In this document: positions 17,562 to 26,252 of the stretch, piece by piece
Layout: every line of letters starts with the position of its first letter
Position numbering within the stretch: position 1 is the stretch's first letter
NCBI GenBank assembly: GCA_963795555.1
Contig: CAWCHZ010000002.1
Coordinates: 496,001 to 560,000 of the forward strand
Direction of reading: 5' to 3'
Source of the DNA: CAWCHZ01 sp963795555
Lineage (GTDB): Bacteria > Actinomycetota > Thermoleophilia > Solirubrobacterales > Solirubrobacteraceae
Length of the DNA: 64,000 nucleotides
Made by a program: the position numbers and the translations under genes
Notes under the pieces: generated by a model
What the model saw: only the letters and a program-made list of their open reading frames with translations
The model's database searches: none
Told to the model about the DNA's origin: nothing

Positions 17562-20044
17562 GTCCGAGGATCCAGCAGGTCGAGCTGCGGACGAGCGAGC
17601 TGTGCTTGGTCGAGCAGCTCGATCACCTCATCACCGTGCAGCTCCTTGCGTTCGGCGAGCACCTCGGCGACGTGCTCGACCTGCGCCCGGTTGTAGGCGA
17701 TCGCGTTGTAGGCGGTGACGTAGGCCTGACCGAGCAGCTGGGCGATCGCCTGGCGCTTGTCGCGGTCGGCCATCACCGCGTCGAGCGGATTGCCGGCCCC
17801 GTACATGGTGCTGACGCTCGCGCGGTTCATGATCCGGATGCCGATCTGCTCGAAGCGCTTCATCAGCCGCTCGGACTCCTGCTCGGCCTCCTCAGCGGTT
17901 GCAAAGCGGCCGTCGAGCTGGATCTGGTCAGGCGCCATCGCGCACATCCCAACCATCCACTTCGCGCGGTCGGTGGCGCTCTGGACGTCGCCGCCGACGC
18001 CGTTCGAGTTCTCGCCGTAGAAGACGTGCTCGGCGGCCATCGCGCCGAGCGTCCAGACCAGCTTGCCGACCTCCTCATTGCGCCAGGACTGGCCGAAGCG
18101 CTCCTCCTTCTCGAACGACTGGTGATGGCCGAGCGAGCGGCCGCGCATGCGGATCGAGAGGCGGCTCGACTGAGACGTCGGGCCGGTAGACGTGCGCGGC
18201 GGCGGCGTGGCCCGCCTCGTGGATCGCGACGGCGCGGGTCTCCGCCGGCACGTAGTTGACGTCGACGGCCGTGCCCGACTCGACTCGTCGTCATCGCCTC
18301 GACGAGGTCCGGCCAGCCGAACACCGGCCGCTCGTTGGCGTGCGCGTGCGTCAGCGCCATCGAGCAGATCTGCTCGATCATCGCCGGCGAGTAGCCGTTC
18401 GTGATGCGTGCGATCTCGTCGCGGCGGCGCTCGCGAGTCGAGATCGGGCTCGTGCGCGACCTTGTCGAGGTAGAGGTCGAAGATGTCCTTGCGGTCGTCC
18501 TTGGTGGGCGTGCGGAACCAGACGTGGCGGCCCATGCGGCCCGGGCGGGTCAGCGCCGGATCGAGCGCCTCCAGCGGCATGTTGGTGGCGCCGATGAAGT
18601 AGACTCCTCCTTGCGCGGTCGCGGAGCCGGCAGGCGCAGCGAGCGCCTACCGATCCGGCGCGGGACGATGTAGAGCGCGTCGAGCCAGGTGTTGACGCGC
18701 CCGGTCACGAACCGACGCAGCGCCGGCGGGTTGTCGATGCCGTCCATCACGACGAGCAGCTGGTTGAGCGCCATCCCGCCGCCCATCCCCATCCCGCCGG
18801 GGAGGATAGCCCTGCGCGCCGCTCGTCGAGGCGCTGCACCAGGGCGGATAGAGCGTCGGTGGGGCCGCGAGCGCGGGTGTCGAACATCCGGTCGCGCCAG
18901 ACGCGCGATCTCGAGGATCAGATCGCCGCTGGGGTTCAGCGCCCCGTGGGGGCCGTAGAACGGCGTGGTCGTGGAAGGAGCCGGGACCCATCGAGCCGCC
19001 GACCCCCGGTGCGCCGAGGCTCTGGCGGCGCATGCCGACCGCGTCGATCTCGTCGATGAAGACGATGCACTGGCCGCCCCACTTGCGCGCCAGCCGCTTG
19101 GCCTTGCGCGCCAGGAAGCGCACGATCACGGCGTCGATGCCGATGAACGTCTGCGCGAAGCCCGAGCCGGGGATGCGTGACGAAGGGCGAGTTGAAGCCG
19201 GTCGCGATCGCCTTGGCGAGCATCGTCTTGCCGGTGCCCGGCGGCGCCGAGGAAGAGCAGCGCCGCGCTCGCGCTTGCCGCCGGCGCTGCTCGAACACCT
19301 CGCCGGACTGCCAGAGGGTGACGATCCGCGTGACCTCCTCCTTGGCCTCGCGTCTGGCCGCGGACGTCCTCGAGCTTGACGCCCCAATCCGCGTCGCCCG
19401 GCTCGATAGCCCTTGATCTGCTGAATGCCCATCGCCAGCAGGGGGCCCATCAGGATGAAGAAGTTGAAGAAGAAGTAGACGACCAACAGCAGGCCGAGCG
19501 ATGGGAACGAGCCGGCGATCTTCGGCACCCCGGTGACGATGTGATCGATCGCCGTGCTCAACGACTCGCCCTTGACCGCCGCGACGATGCCGCCGACGGT
19601 GAGCAGCAGCCCGCCGAAAAAGATCACGAGACGCAGCCTGGAGCCCCAGAACCACAGCCGGCGCCGGGCCACGATGTCGGACTCTGCCAGCGCGGCGTCG
19701 GCGCCGTAGAGGCTGGGCGAGGGGATCAGACGGTGGACGGCGATGTCGACGATGCCGCGAAAGGCGACGATGCCCGCCAGTGTCGCCGCAAGCGCGCCGA
19801 GCAGCGACCAGCCGCGCGTATGGTGGAGGAAGACGAACAGCGCCGGGCTGGTCAGCAGCGCGACGAACGTCGCCGCGCGGCCGAGGCGCCGCCATTCGCG
19901 CGCCAGCGCCGCCGACTCCTCACGCCGGCTCCAGCGGATGTCCGGTGCGGCGGCGGATGACAGCGCCGCGACGGGGGCTGCCTTGGTCATCGTCGAGCCG
20001 GAGCCCTCGGGCATCGATGCCGGACGGTCGTCGCGGTCCGCCAT
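17546..20044 (-). pseudogene. FtsH-like membrane AAA+ metalloprotease, interrupted by about 13 frameshifts
   Basis: The coding sequence is intact from ATG 20044 to about 19407: N-terminal region with four hydrophobic helices, ending GPLLAMGIQQIKGY. It is intact again from about 18170 to 17546: GENSNGVGGDVQSATDRAKW and a helical C-terminus. Between these the frame changes about 13 times. Most changes are single extra bases (for example near 19405, 19353, 19286, 19261, 19176, 18961, 18901, 18433, 18282, 18173). When frames are joined, all active-site motifs survive: Walker A with PGTGKT, Walker B CIVFIDEIDAVG and the zinc motif HEAGH. The family is a membrane quality-control protease. The breaks suggest base-calling error rather than ordinary decay, but as written it cannot be translated. 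Confidence 0.8.
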
Positions 20045-20064
20045 GTGGTGAGAGTAACGCGCGC

Positions 20065-21171
20065 GTGAAGAAGCGCGTCCTCGACGGGCTCGCCATGATT
20101 GGAGAGAACGGCAAACGGATGGCGGCGATCAAGCGACATACCCCCGCGGCGGCGCCTGAGCGCCCGGACGGACGCCGGCTGGGACGCAGCCTGGCGACGC
20201 TGATCGGGCTGGTTGCGATCGTGGTCGGGGTCATCGTCGGCGTGCCCGGGCTGCACGCCGTCGCCGCCAGCCTGGCCGATGTGGATGCACGCTGGGTCGC
20301 GCTGGCGGTCGCGCTCGAGCTGCTGTCCTGCGGCTGCTATGTGATCGCGTTCCGCCTGGTCTTCACGCGCACGCCGCGGCGCTTCGCCGCCCGTGTGGCC
20401 TGGGCGGAGCTGGCCTTCCAATCGATCCTGCCGGCCGGGGGGGCGGGTGGTGCCGCCGTCGCCGCCTGGGTGCTGCACGAGAAGGGCTTCTCGTGGGCGC
20501 GCATCGCCGAGCGCTCGGCCGTCCTGTTCCTGCTGACCAGCGCGATCAACGTGCTTGCGCTGACGCTGTTCGGCCTGCTGCTGGCGGTCGGCGTGCTGGC
20601 GGGGCCCCATCATCTGCTGCTCGGGCTGGTGCCCGCGGGCGTTGGCGCAGGCGTCTTCCTGTTCTTCCTCGCGCTGCCGCGGATCCTGACTCCGAGGGTC
20701 TGCACCCGCGAGTGGAAGCATCGCCGCCTGCGCGCGACGCTGATCGGCCTGGCGGACGCGATCCGCGACACCGAGCGGATCCTCTTTCGCCCCGACTGGC
20801 GGCTGATCGGCCCGATTGGGTACCTCGCCTTCGACATCGCGGTGCTCTGGGTCTGCTTCCTGGCCTTCGGCCACCATCTCGGTGCCGCACCGCTCGTGCT
20901 CGGCTACCTGATCGGCTATCTCGGCAACATCGTGCCGATCCCCGGCGGGATCGGACCGCTCGACGGCGGGCTGATCGGCGCGTTCGTCCTGTACGGCGTG
21001 AAGGCGACGACGGCGACGACCGCGGTGCTCGTCTATCACGTGCTCGCGCTGTGGGTCCCGCTGCTGATCGGCTCGGTCGCGTTCGTGCTGCTGCGCCGCT
21101 CGATCAGCGAGCCGCTGACGCCATGGCCGCTGACCGAGCAGGCGCCGGTGAGCGCGCGCTCGTCGGGCTAG
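20065..21171 (+). CDS. Lysylphosphatidylglycerol synthase/flippase-like (UPF0104) membrane protein
   Basis: This roughly 368-residue protein has seven to eight hydrophobic helices and resembles the membrane part of MprF and AglD-type proteins. Signature-like stretches are FQSILPAGGAGGAAVAAWVL and YLGNIVPIPGGIGPLDGGLIG. The catalytic cytoplasmic synthase domain is absent, so a lipid-flipping or regulatory role is more likely than lysyl transfer. The start is uncertain: GTG 20065, ATG 20095 and ATG 20119 (GGAGAG upstream) are all in frame. It is divergent from the FtsH-like gene with only 20 bases between outer starts. Confidence 0.75.
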   Translation: MKKRVLDGLAMIGENGKRMAAIKRHTPAAAPERPDGRRLGRSLATLIGLVAIVVGVIVGVPGLHAVAASLADVDARWVALAVALELLSCGCYVIAFRLVFTRTPRRFAARVAWAELAFQSILPAGGAGGAAVAAWVLHEKGFSWARIAERSAVLFLLTSAINVLALTLFGLLLAVGVLAGPHHLLLGLVPAGVGAGVFLFFLALPRILTPRVCTREWKHRRLRATLIGLADAIRDTERILFRPDWRLIGPIGYLAFDIAVLWVCFLAFGHHLGAAPLVLGYLIGYLGNIVPIPGGIGPLDGGLIGAFVLYGVKATTATTAVLVYHVLALWVPLLIGSVAFVLLRRSISEPLTPWPLTEQAPVSARSSG

Positions 21172-21278
21172 CCATCCGCCTGGCGGGCGAGCACAGCCTC
21201 CGGTTCAAGACATCCGATCTCCGCTGAGCGCCGGGCGGCTGGCTCAAGGTGGCCCGGCCGGATGCCGATTGCAGGGTG

Positions 21279-23138
21279 ATGACGCCGCGCGGCACGACAG
21301 CGGTTGTCGGCAACGCCAGCTCGGCCATGGCAGTGGTCGAAGAGCCCTGGTCGCAGGTGCAGGCCGACCAGCTGGCCTGGCTTGGTCAGGCGCTGTGCGC
21401 GCGCGCCGACACGGTCGTCGAGCGCATGGAGCGGCGCACGGAGGCCAGCGCAAGGGTCCTCGATGCCGTCATCGAGCAGCGCATCGGGCGCGTCGGAAGG
21501 GTCTCGACGGTGGCCGTCGGACGCTGGATGGGTGGCGAGGGTGCGGATGTCGCGCGCTCCGTCGGGATGGAGGCCTGGGGGATCTTCGGGCAGCTGGCCG
21601 CTCAGCGCGCCGCGCCGCTGAACGAGGTCACCAAGCGCTGCCTGCGCTGGCGCGACGCCACGGTCGAGGTCCTGCACGAGGAGGCGCAGCGGCTGGATTG
21701 CTCGCAGGCCGCGCTGGAGGTGGCGCGGGGCATGGTGCAGCGTAGCCATGACGTGACGCTCGTGCGGATGTGTCAATCCTTCGAGGCCGAGCGCCAGCGG
21801 ATGCACGACGAGCTCACGCGCCACCAGGCGGAGCTCACGTTCCTGGCGACTCACGACACGCTGACGGGCCTGCCCAACCGCACGCTGATCCTCGATCGCG
21901 TCGAGCAGCTGCTGGCGCGGGGGCGGCGCGGCCAGGGCTCGGTCACGGCGATCTTCATCGATCTCGACAACTTCAAGGCCGTCAACGACAAGCTCGGACA
22001 CCGCGCCGGCGACCTGCTGCTGCGGGCGGTCGCCTCGCGCCTGGCGGGCGTGCTGCGTGAGACCGACACGCTCGGACGGCTTGGTGGCGACGAGTTCGTC
22101 ATCGTCGCGGAGGCGATGCCGGTCACGACCGGACCGGAGCTGATCGCCGCGCGCCTGCTCGACGTCCTCGATCAGCCGTTCGTGCTGCCGGGCCTCGAGC
22201 GCACGCCGCTGACCGTGACGGCGAGCCTCGGGATCGCCAGTGGCGACGGGCTCTCCGCCGAGGAGCTGCTGCGCGACGCCGACACGGCCATGTACCGCGC
22301 CAAGTGGGGCGGCAAGAACCGCTGGGTGCTGTTCGACTCGGAGATGCGCGCCGCGGCGCAGAGCCGTCGCGAGCTCGAGCACGACCTCCAGCAGGCGCTG
22401 TCGCGGGGCCAGCTCTTCCTGGTCTATCAGCCGACCTGCGATCTGCGTGACATGCGACCGACCGGGATCGAGGCGCTGCTGCGCTGGCGCCACCCGCAGC
22501 GTGGCGTGGTCGCGCCCGCTGACTTCATCCCGCTGCTGGAGCAGAACGGGCTGATCGGGGCCGTCGGGCGCTGGGTCCTGGAGGAGGCCTGCGGCCAGGC
22601 GGTGGCCTGGCGCGCCGAGGGCCACGACCTCGGCGTCGCCGTCAACGTCTCGGCGCGCCAGCTGGACTCCGATGCCTTTGTCGCCGACGTGACGGACGCG
22701 CTGGCCGTCAGCGGCCTGGAGCCGGATGCGCTGACGATCGAGATCGCCGAGGAAACGCTGATGCGCGACGCCGACGGGACGGTCGAGCGGCTGCGAGCGG
22801 TCAAGGAGCTTGGTGTCAGGATCGCCGTCGACGACTTCGGGACCGGCTACTCCTCGCTCTCGCACCTACAACGCTTTCCGGTCGACGCGCTCAAGATCGA
22901 TCGCTCGTTCGTCGCGCGCATGGCCAGCGATCATGAGGGGCAGACGCTGATCCGCACGCTCGTGCAGCTTGGCAAGGCGCTGAGGATCGAGACCCTCGCC
23001 GAGGGCATCGAGCAGCGCGCGCAGCTGGACCAGCTGCGCGGCCAGGACTGCGACGGGGGCCAAGGCTTCCTCTTCGCGCATCCGCTGGACGCCGACGGCG
23101 TCGTCGCATTCCTGCGCACCTGGCGCGACGTTCCCTGA
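21279..23138 (+). CDS. Bifunctional GGDEF-EAL cyclic di-GMP protein
   Basis: This roughly 619-residue cytoplasmic protein has no membrane segment. The first 190 residues form a helical sensory region resembling a globin-like or RsbR-type input domain. The GGDEF domain has RLGGDEFVIV with an RxxD inhibitory site (RETD) five residues before it, so synthesis of cyclic di-GMP with product feedback is plausible. The EAL domain has GIEALLRWRHP, VNVSARQL and VDDFGTGYSSLSHL, so hydrolysis is also plausible. Which activity dominates cannot be read. ATG 21279 is used. GTG 21249 and 21276 are alternatives. Confidence 0.93.
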   Translation: MTPRGTTAVVGNASSAMAVVEEPWSQVQADQLAWLGQALCARADTVVERMERRTEASARVLDAVIEQRIGRVGRVSTVAVGRWMGGEGADVARSVGMEAWGIFGQLAAQRAAPLNEVTKRCLRWRDATVEVLHEEAQRLDCSQAALEVARGMVQRSHDVTLVRMCQSFEAERQRMHDELTRHQAELTFLATHDTLTGLPNRTLILDRVEQLLARGRRGQGSVTAIFIDLDNFKAVNDKLGHRAGDLLLRAVASRLAGVLRETDTLGRLGGDEFVIVAEAMPVTTGPELIAARLLDVLDQPFVLPGLERTPLTVTASLGIASGDGLSAEELLRDADTAMYRAKWGGKNRWVLFDSEMRAAAQSRRELEHDLQQALSRGQLFLVYQPTCDLRDMRPTGIEALLRWRHPQRGVVAPADFIPLLEQNGLIGAVGRWVLEEACGQAVAWRAEGHDLGVAVNVSARQLDSDAFVADVTDALAVSGLEPDALTIEIAEETLMRDADGTVERLRAVKELGVRIAVDDFGTGYSSLSHLQRFPVDALKIDRSFVARMASDHEGQTLIRTLVQLGKALRIETLAEGIEQRAQLDQLRGQDCDGGQGFLFAHPLDADGVVAFLRTWRDVP

Positions 23139-23160
23139 ACGGCGGCGTGGCTGGCGCTCC

Positions 23161-23253
23161 GCGCGCTGACCGGCGCCTCGCGGCTGGCCCCGCGCGCTGA
23201 CCGGCGCCTCGCGGCTGGCCCCGCGCGCTGACGTGCCCAGCCCGCTGACCTGC
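23161..23253 (+). repeat. 31-base tandem repeat, two full copies and a partial third
   Basis: Units begin at 23161, 23192 and 23223 (each starting GCGCGCTGAC). The first two are nearly identical. The third breaks off after GCGCGCTGACG. The array fills the 3' side of the gap after the GGDEF-EAL gene. Confidence 0.85.
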
Positions 23254-23279
23254 CTGCCGCGCGCTGACCCAAGCAAGCA

Positions 23280-23360
23280 GACCAAGCTTGGTCAACTACT
23301 AGAGGCAGGTTGGAGCATTGACCAGCCCGCTCTATAGGCGATGATGAGCCAAATATGGTC
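23280..23360 (+). promoter_or_regulatory. Operator-like elements ahead of the biosynthetic operon
   Basis: The leader of the next gene contains a perfect 14-base palindrome, GACCAAGCTTGGTC (23280-23293). It also has TTGACCA at 23318 and the near-palindrome TGGTCAACCA (23355-23364, counting the flanking TAT). TTGACC at 23318-23323 could serve as a -35. All three share GGTC/GACC half-sites. GGTCAACCA recurs at 31238. A FadR/FCD-type regulator is encoded at 32274, whose family favours TGGT...ACCA sites, so it is the natural candidate to bind here. This is inference. Confidence 0.5.
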
Positions 23361-23383
23361 AACCACTTGCACCAAAAGAGGAT

Positions 23384-24262
23384 TTGTGGTTTCGTAGGCC
23401 GATGGAGACGTGGGCAGGGGTATTCGACCCACTGAGCGCTCGGCTCGCGCGGGCGGCAGGGTACGACGGGCTGTGGGTGAGCAGCCTGTCCCTGTCGGCC
23501 GCGCGGCTGGGCGTTCCTGACGACGGGCAGATCTCGCCGGATCTGCTGGTCGATGCGATCAGCGCGATCGCCAAGGTCGTATCACTGCCGCAGATCGTCG
23601 ACTTCGAGAACGGCTTCGGCCAGGACGCCGAGGGGATGGCCGCGATCGCCGCGTCGTTCATGGACGCCGGCGCGAACGGAATCTGCATCGAGGACTCGAT
23701 CGGCGACAAGCAGTGCAGCCTCTGGGAGGGGATCAAGCGCGACCTGCGCCCGGTGGAGGAGATGACGGACGTGCTGCGCACGCTGGTGGCCACGGTCCAC
23801 TCGCGCGGCGGCCGCGTCGTCGCCCGCACCGAGAGCCTGATCGAGGGCCATGGCGTAGATGCTGCGGAGGAAAGGGTACGTGCCTACGCCGATGCCGGGT
23901 GCTGGGGCGTCGTCGTGCACTTCCGCGAGCACGTCGAGAACGTGTTCGAGGTGGCACGGCGCTGCGCGGGCCTCACGCGCCTGGTCATCATCCCGACGAA
24001 GGCGCCGGAGGTGACGATCGCGCAGGCCCAGCGAGGAGGCTTCTCGGTCTACGTGGTCGCCAACGTCGCCGTCCGCGCCGCCGCGCGCGCGGAGCAGCGG
24101 GCCCTGAGGACGGTGCTCGCCAACGGGCAGCTGCTCGCCGGGCTCGAGGATTGCATGCCGTTGGATGAGCTCGACGGCATCCTCGGACGCGGGGACGGGG
24201 AAAGCGGATCTGGCGAGACGGCTGGAACGCGGCTCGGGAGCACCGCCAGCCAACCGGCGTGA
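23384..24262 (+). CDS. PEP mutase / isocitrate lyase superfamily enzyme, atypical active site
   Basis: This 292-residue (beta/alpha)8 protein belongs to the superfamily of PEP mutase, phosphonopyruvate hydrolase and 2-methylisocitrate lyase. Family landmarks are FDPLSARLARAAGYDGLWVSS, VDFENGFGQD (Mg site; D73 with E75 instead of the usual second Asp) and ICIEDSIGDKQCSL. Canonical PEP mutases carry EDK-x5-NS; here it reads EDS-x5-CS. A C-P or C-C bond reaction on a 2-oxo acid is expected, but true phosphonate formation is doubtful. The start is uncertain: TTG 23384 has AGAGG only two bases upstream; ATG 23402 is the alternative. First gene of the operon; the next GTG overlaps its stop. Confidence 0.75.
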   Translation: MWFRRPMETWAGVFDPLSARLARAAGYDGLWVSSLSLSAARLGVPDDGQISPDLLVDAISAIAKVVSLPQIVDFENGFGQDAEGMAAIAASFMDAGANGICIEDSIGDKQCSLWEGIKRDLRPVEEMTDVLRTLVATVHSRGGRVVARTESLIEGHGVDAAEERVRAYADAGCWGVVVHFREHVENVFEVARRCAGLTRLVIIPTKAPEVTIAQAQRGGFSVYVVANVAVRAAARAEQRALRTVLANGQLLAGLEDCMPLDELDGILGRGDGESGSGETAGTRLGSTASQPA

Positions 24263-26190
24263 GCGCGACGCGCCAATCAAGCGCGTTGACGCCTGCGCAG
24301 CCAGTCCGCGCGTGGAGCGCCGAGCGCTGGCGGGCAGCCTATCTGGACTACCTCGCCGCGCTCGGCCTCACGCCGCGCGAGGCGGAGGCGACGCTCGACT
24401 CCTATATCTACGCCGAGCGGACCGGCAAGCCGACGCACGGCCTCAACCGCCTCTACAGCGGCTTCTTGCCCAAGCTGATCCACCAGGGGCTGATCGAGCC
24501 CGGCGTCGAGCCGCGCTGCATCGATCGACGCGAGGGCGCCGAGACCTGGGATGCCCGTCACGGCATCGGCTACTACGGGATCGAGCGGATCGTGCGGCGT
24601 CTGCGCACGCGCAAGTCGAGTCTGCTCGCCGTTCACATCACCAACCTCTATCCGACCGGCTGCCTCTCCCAGCAGGCCGAGGAGCTCTGCGACGCGGGCT
24701 TCATCGTCTTCATCACGTCCAAGTCGCCCGCGCGGGTGACCGCGCCGATCGAGCGCGGTCGGCTGCTCGCCGAGGTCAGGCCGATCGTCGGCACCAACGC
24801 GCACTGTTGGGGATTTCCGGCCCGTGACGGGCAGCACATCATCTTCGATGCCTCGCTGGCCGCGGCCAACAATGGGCTGACGCTGCTCGGCGGCGACGCC
24901 TTCGAGCGCGCCTTCGAGCCGGCCGACTTCCTGCTGGCCGACGGCCGCCACCCGCGTTCGGCCAATGAGGTCCTCGGTCCCGACGGGCGCCTGGCGGCAG
25001 CGATCGTGCCGTTCGGCGGAGCGCGCAACCACAAGGGCTTCGGTGGGCTGCTGCCCGCCGAGCTGCTGCACCAGCTGGAGGCCGATCCGCTGACGATGGG
25101 GTCGACGACGATCGTGCTGCTGCGTCCGCGCGACAGCGAGCGTTATTTCGCCAACGTCGAGGACTTCAAGGAGCGTTACTACGACTCGCTGCAGTATCGC
25201 GACGGCGGGCGCGCGCGGCTGCCGTTCGATCGTGCGCGCAGCAGCGGCGAGCGCCACGGTGGACGCGAGCTCTACGGGCGCTTCGCCGGGCGCTGGCACG
25301 AGCTGGCACCGCCACCCGGTCCGCTGCGTGGGCTGCGCCTGGACACGCCGCTGCTGCACACCGCCACGGGTGTCGTGGCGCACCACACCGTCGAGCTCGT
25401 GCGCGACGTCGCGGCCACCGTCTATCGGCTCACCGACCTGCCGATGACCCGCGCCGAGCTGGAGGACATCGCCGTCAGCCACGTGACCGGCGGAGCGGCC
25501 TTCTTCGATGCCTGGCTGTCCGATCACTACGACCTGCCGCGCCTGCGCCAGCACCTCGACCTGCTCGACGCCTGCCTGCGTGAGCTGTCGTTCGCGCCCG
25601 AGCACAGCGTGCTCGACGTCGGCTCGGGGCCGGGGGAGCTGCTCAAGCGCCTGCCGGCGGTGCGCTCGGTCGACCTCGTCGATGCCTCGGAGGCGATGCT
25701 CGCTGGCGTCGGCGTCGGCAAGCGCGACTTCGGCGTCCCGGTGCGCCTGTTGCACTCCGACTACATCGACGCCCCGCTCGAGGAGCGCTACGACCGGGTC
25801 GTGTGCATCATGTCGATGCACCACTTCGATCATGACACGATCGCGCGCGCGCTCGACAAGTGCGCCGGCAATCTCGCCGACGATGGGCTGTTGTTCCTGG
25901 GCGAGACGTTCGTCGACACGCGCAACCTCGACGATCCTCGCAGCGCGCTCAACGTCGCCGAGCTGTACCTGCGCAAGATCGTCAACGCGTGGCGCCAGGG
26001 GTTGGAGGCGCATGCGCTCAAGGACCTGCAGATCCTGCACCGCATCCTCGTCGGCGATGGCGAGCACATGCGCACGCGCCGGCAGTGGACGCGTCTGCTC
26101 GAGGACGCCGGGCTGCAGGTGATCAAGAGCGAGCTGACGAGCAATGACATCTCCTACGGCTACCTCGTCGCGCGCAAGCGCCGGCCGTGA
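24259..26190 (+). CDS. LDH2-family NAD(P)H dehydrogenase fused to a SAM methyltransferase
   Basis: This 643-residue fusion has two parts. Residues about 20-335 follow the LDH2/malate-lactate dehydrogenase-2 family, which reduces 2-oxo acids or cyclic imines: KPTHGLNRLYSG (conserved His60), PIVGTNAHCWGFPA (nucleotide-binding region) and NHKGFGGLLPAELL. Residues about 440-643 are a class I methyltransferase with motif I VLDVGSGPGELL, motif II VDLVDASEAM and VCIMSMHHFDHD. The central 100 residues match nothing I recognise. The fusion suggests sequential reduction and methylation of one intermediate. GTG 24259 overlaps the previous stop. The end of the gene lies in a 41-base duplication. Confidence 0.8.
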   Translation: MSATRQSSALTPAQPVRAWSAERWRAAYLDYLAALGLTPREAEATLDSYIYAERTGKPTHGLNRLYSGFLPKLIHQGLIEPGVEPRCIDRREGAETWDARHGIGYYGIERIVRRLRTRKSSLLAVHITNLYPTGCLSQQAEELCDAGFIVFITSKSPARVTAPIERGRLLAEVRPIVGTNAHCWGFPARDGQHIIFDASLAAANNGLTLLGGDAFERAFEPADFLLADGRHPRSANEVLGPDGRLAAAIVPFGGARNHKGFGGLLPAELLHQLEADPLTMGSTTIVLLRPRDSERYFANVEDFKERYYDSLQYRDGGRARLPFDRARSSGERHGGRELYGRFAGRWHELAPPPGPLRGLRLDTPLLHTATGVVAHHTVELVRDVAATVYRLTDLPMTRAELEDIAVSHVTGGAAFFDAWLSDHYDLPRLRQHLDLLDACLRELSFAPEHSVLDVGSGPGELLKRLPAVRSVDLVDASEAMLAGVGVGKRDFGVPVRLLHSDYIDAPLEERYDRVVCIMSMHHFDHDTIARALDKCAGNLADDGLLFLGETFVDTRNLDDPRSALNVAELYLRKIVNAWRQGLEAHALKDLQILHRILVGDGEHMRTRRQWTRLLEDAGLQVIKSELTSNDISYGYLVARKRRP

Positions 26191-26252
26191 GCACCCGGAC
26201 CGCGCAGCGACCGCGCAAGCGCCGGCCATGAGCACCCGGACCGCGCAGCGAC
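26171..26252 (+). repeat. 41-base tandem duplication spanning a gene junction
   Basis: Copy 1 (26171-26211) and copy 2 (26212-26252) both read CGCGCAAGCGCCGGCC, then a start-like codon, then AGCACCCGG. Copy 1 has GTG (26187) overlapping the upstream TGA; copy 2 has ATG (26228). Because 41 is not a multiple of three, the old GTG now reads into a stop at 26227-26231. The ATG is therefore the working start. Confidence 0.9.

Noticed and set aside
18173..19405. Programmed frameshifting in the FtsH-like gene
   Set aside because: About 13 shifts in one gene without a common slippery site or stimulatory structure is implausible as recoding; kept as error or pseudogene.
23384..24262. True phosphonate (PEP mutase) biosynthesis
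   Set aside because: The EDK-x5-NS motif is not intact and no phosphonopyruvate decarboxylase or other phosphonate-specific gene is nearby, so calling it a phosphonate cluster is not supported.
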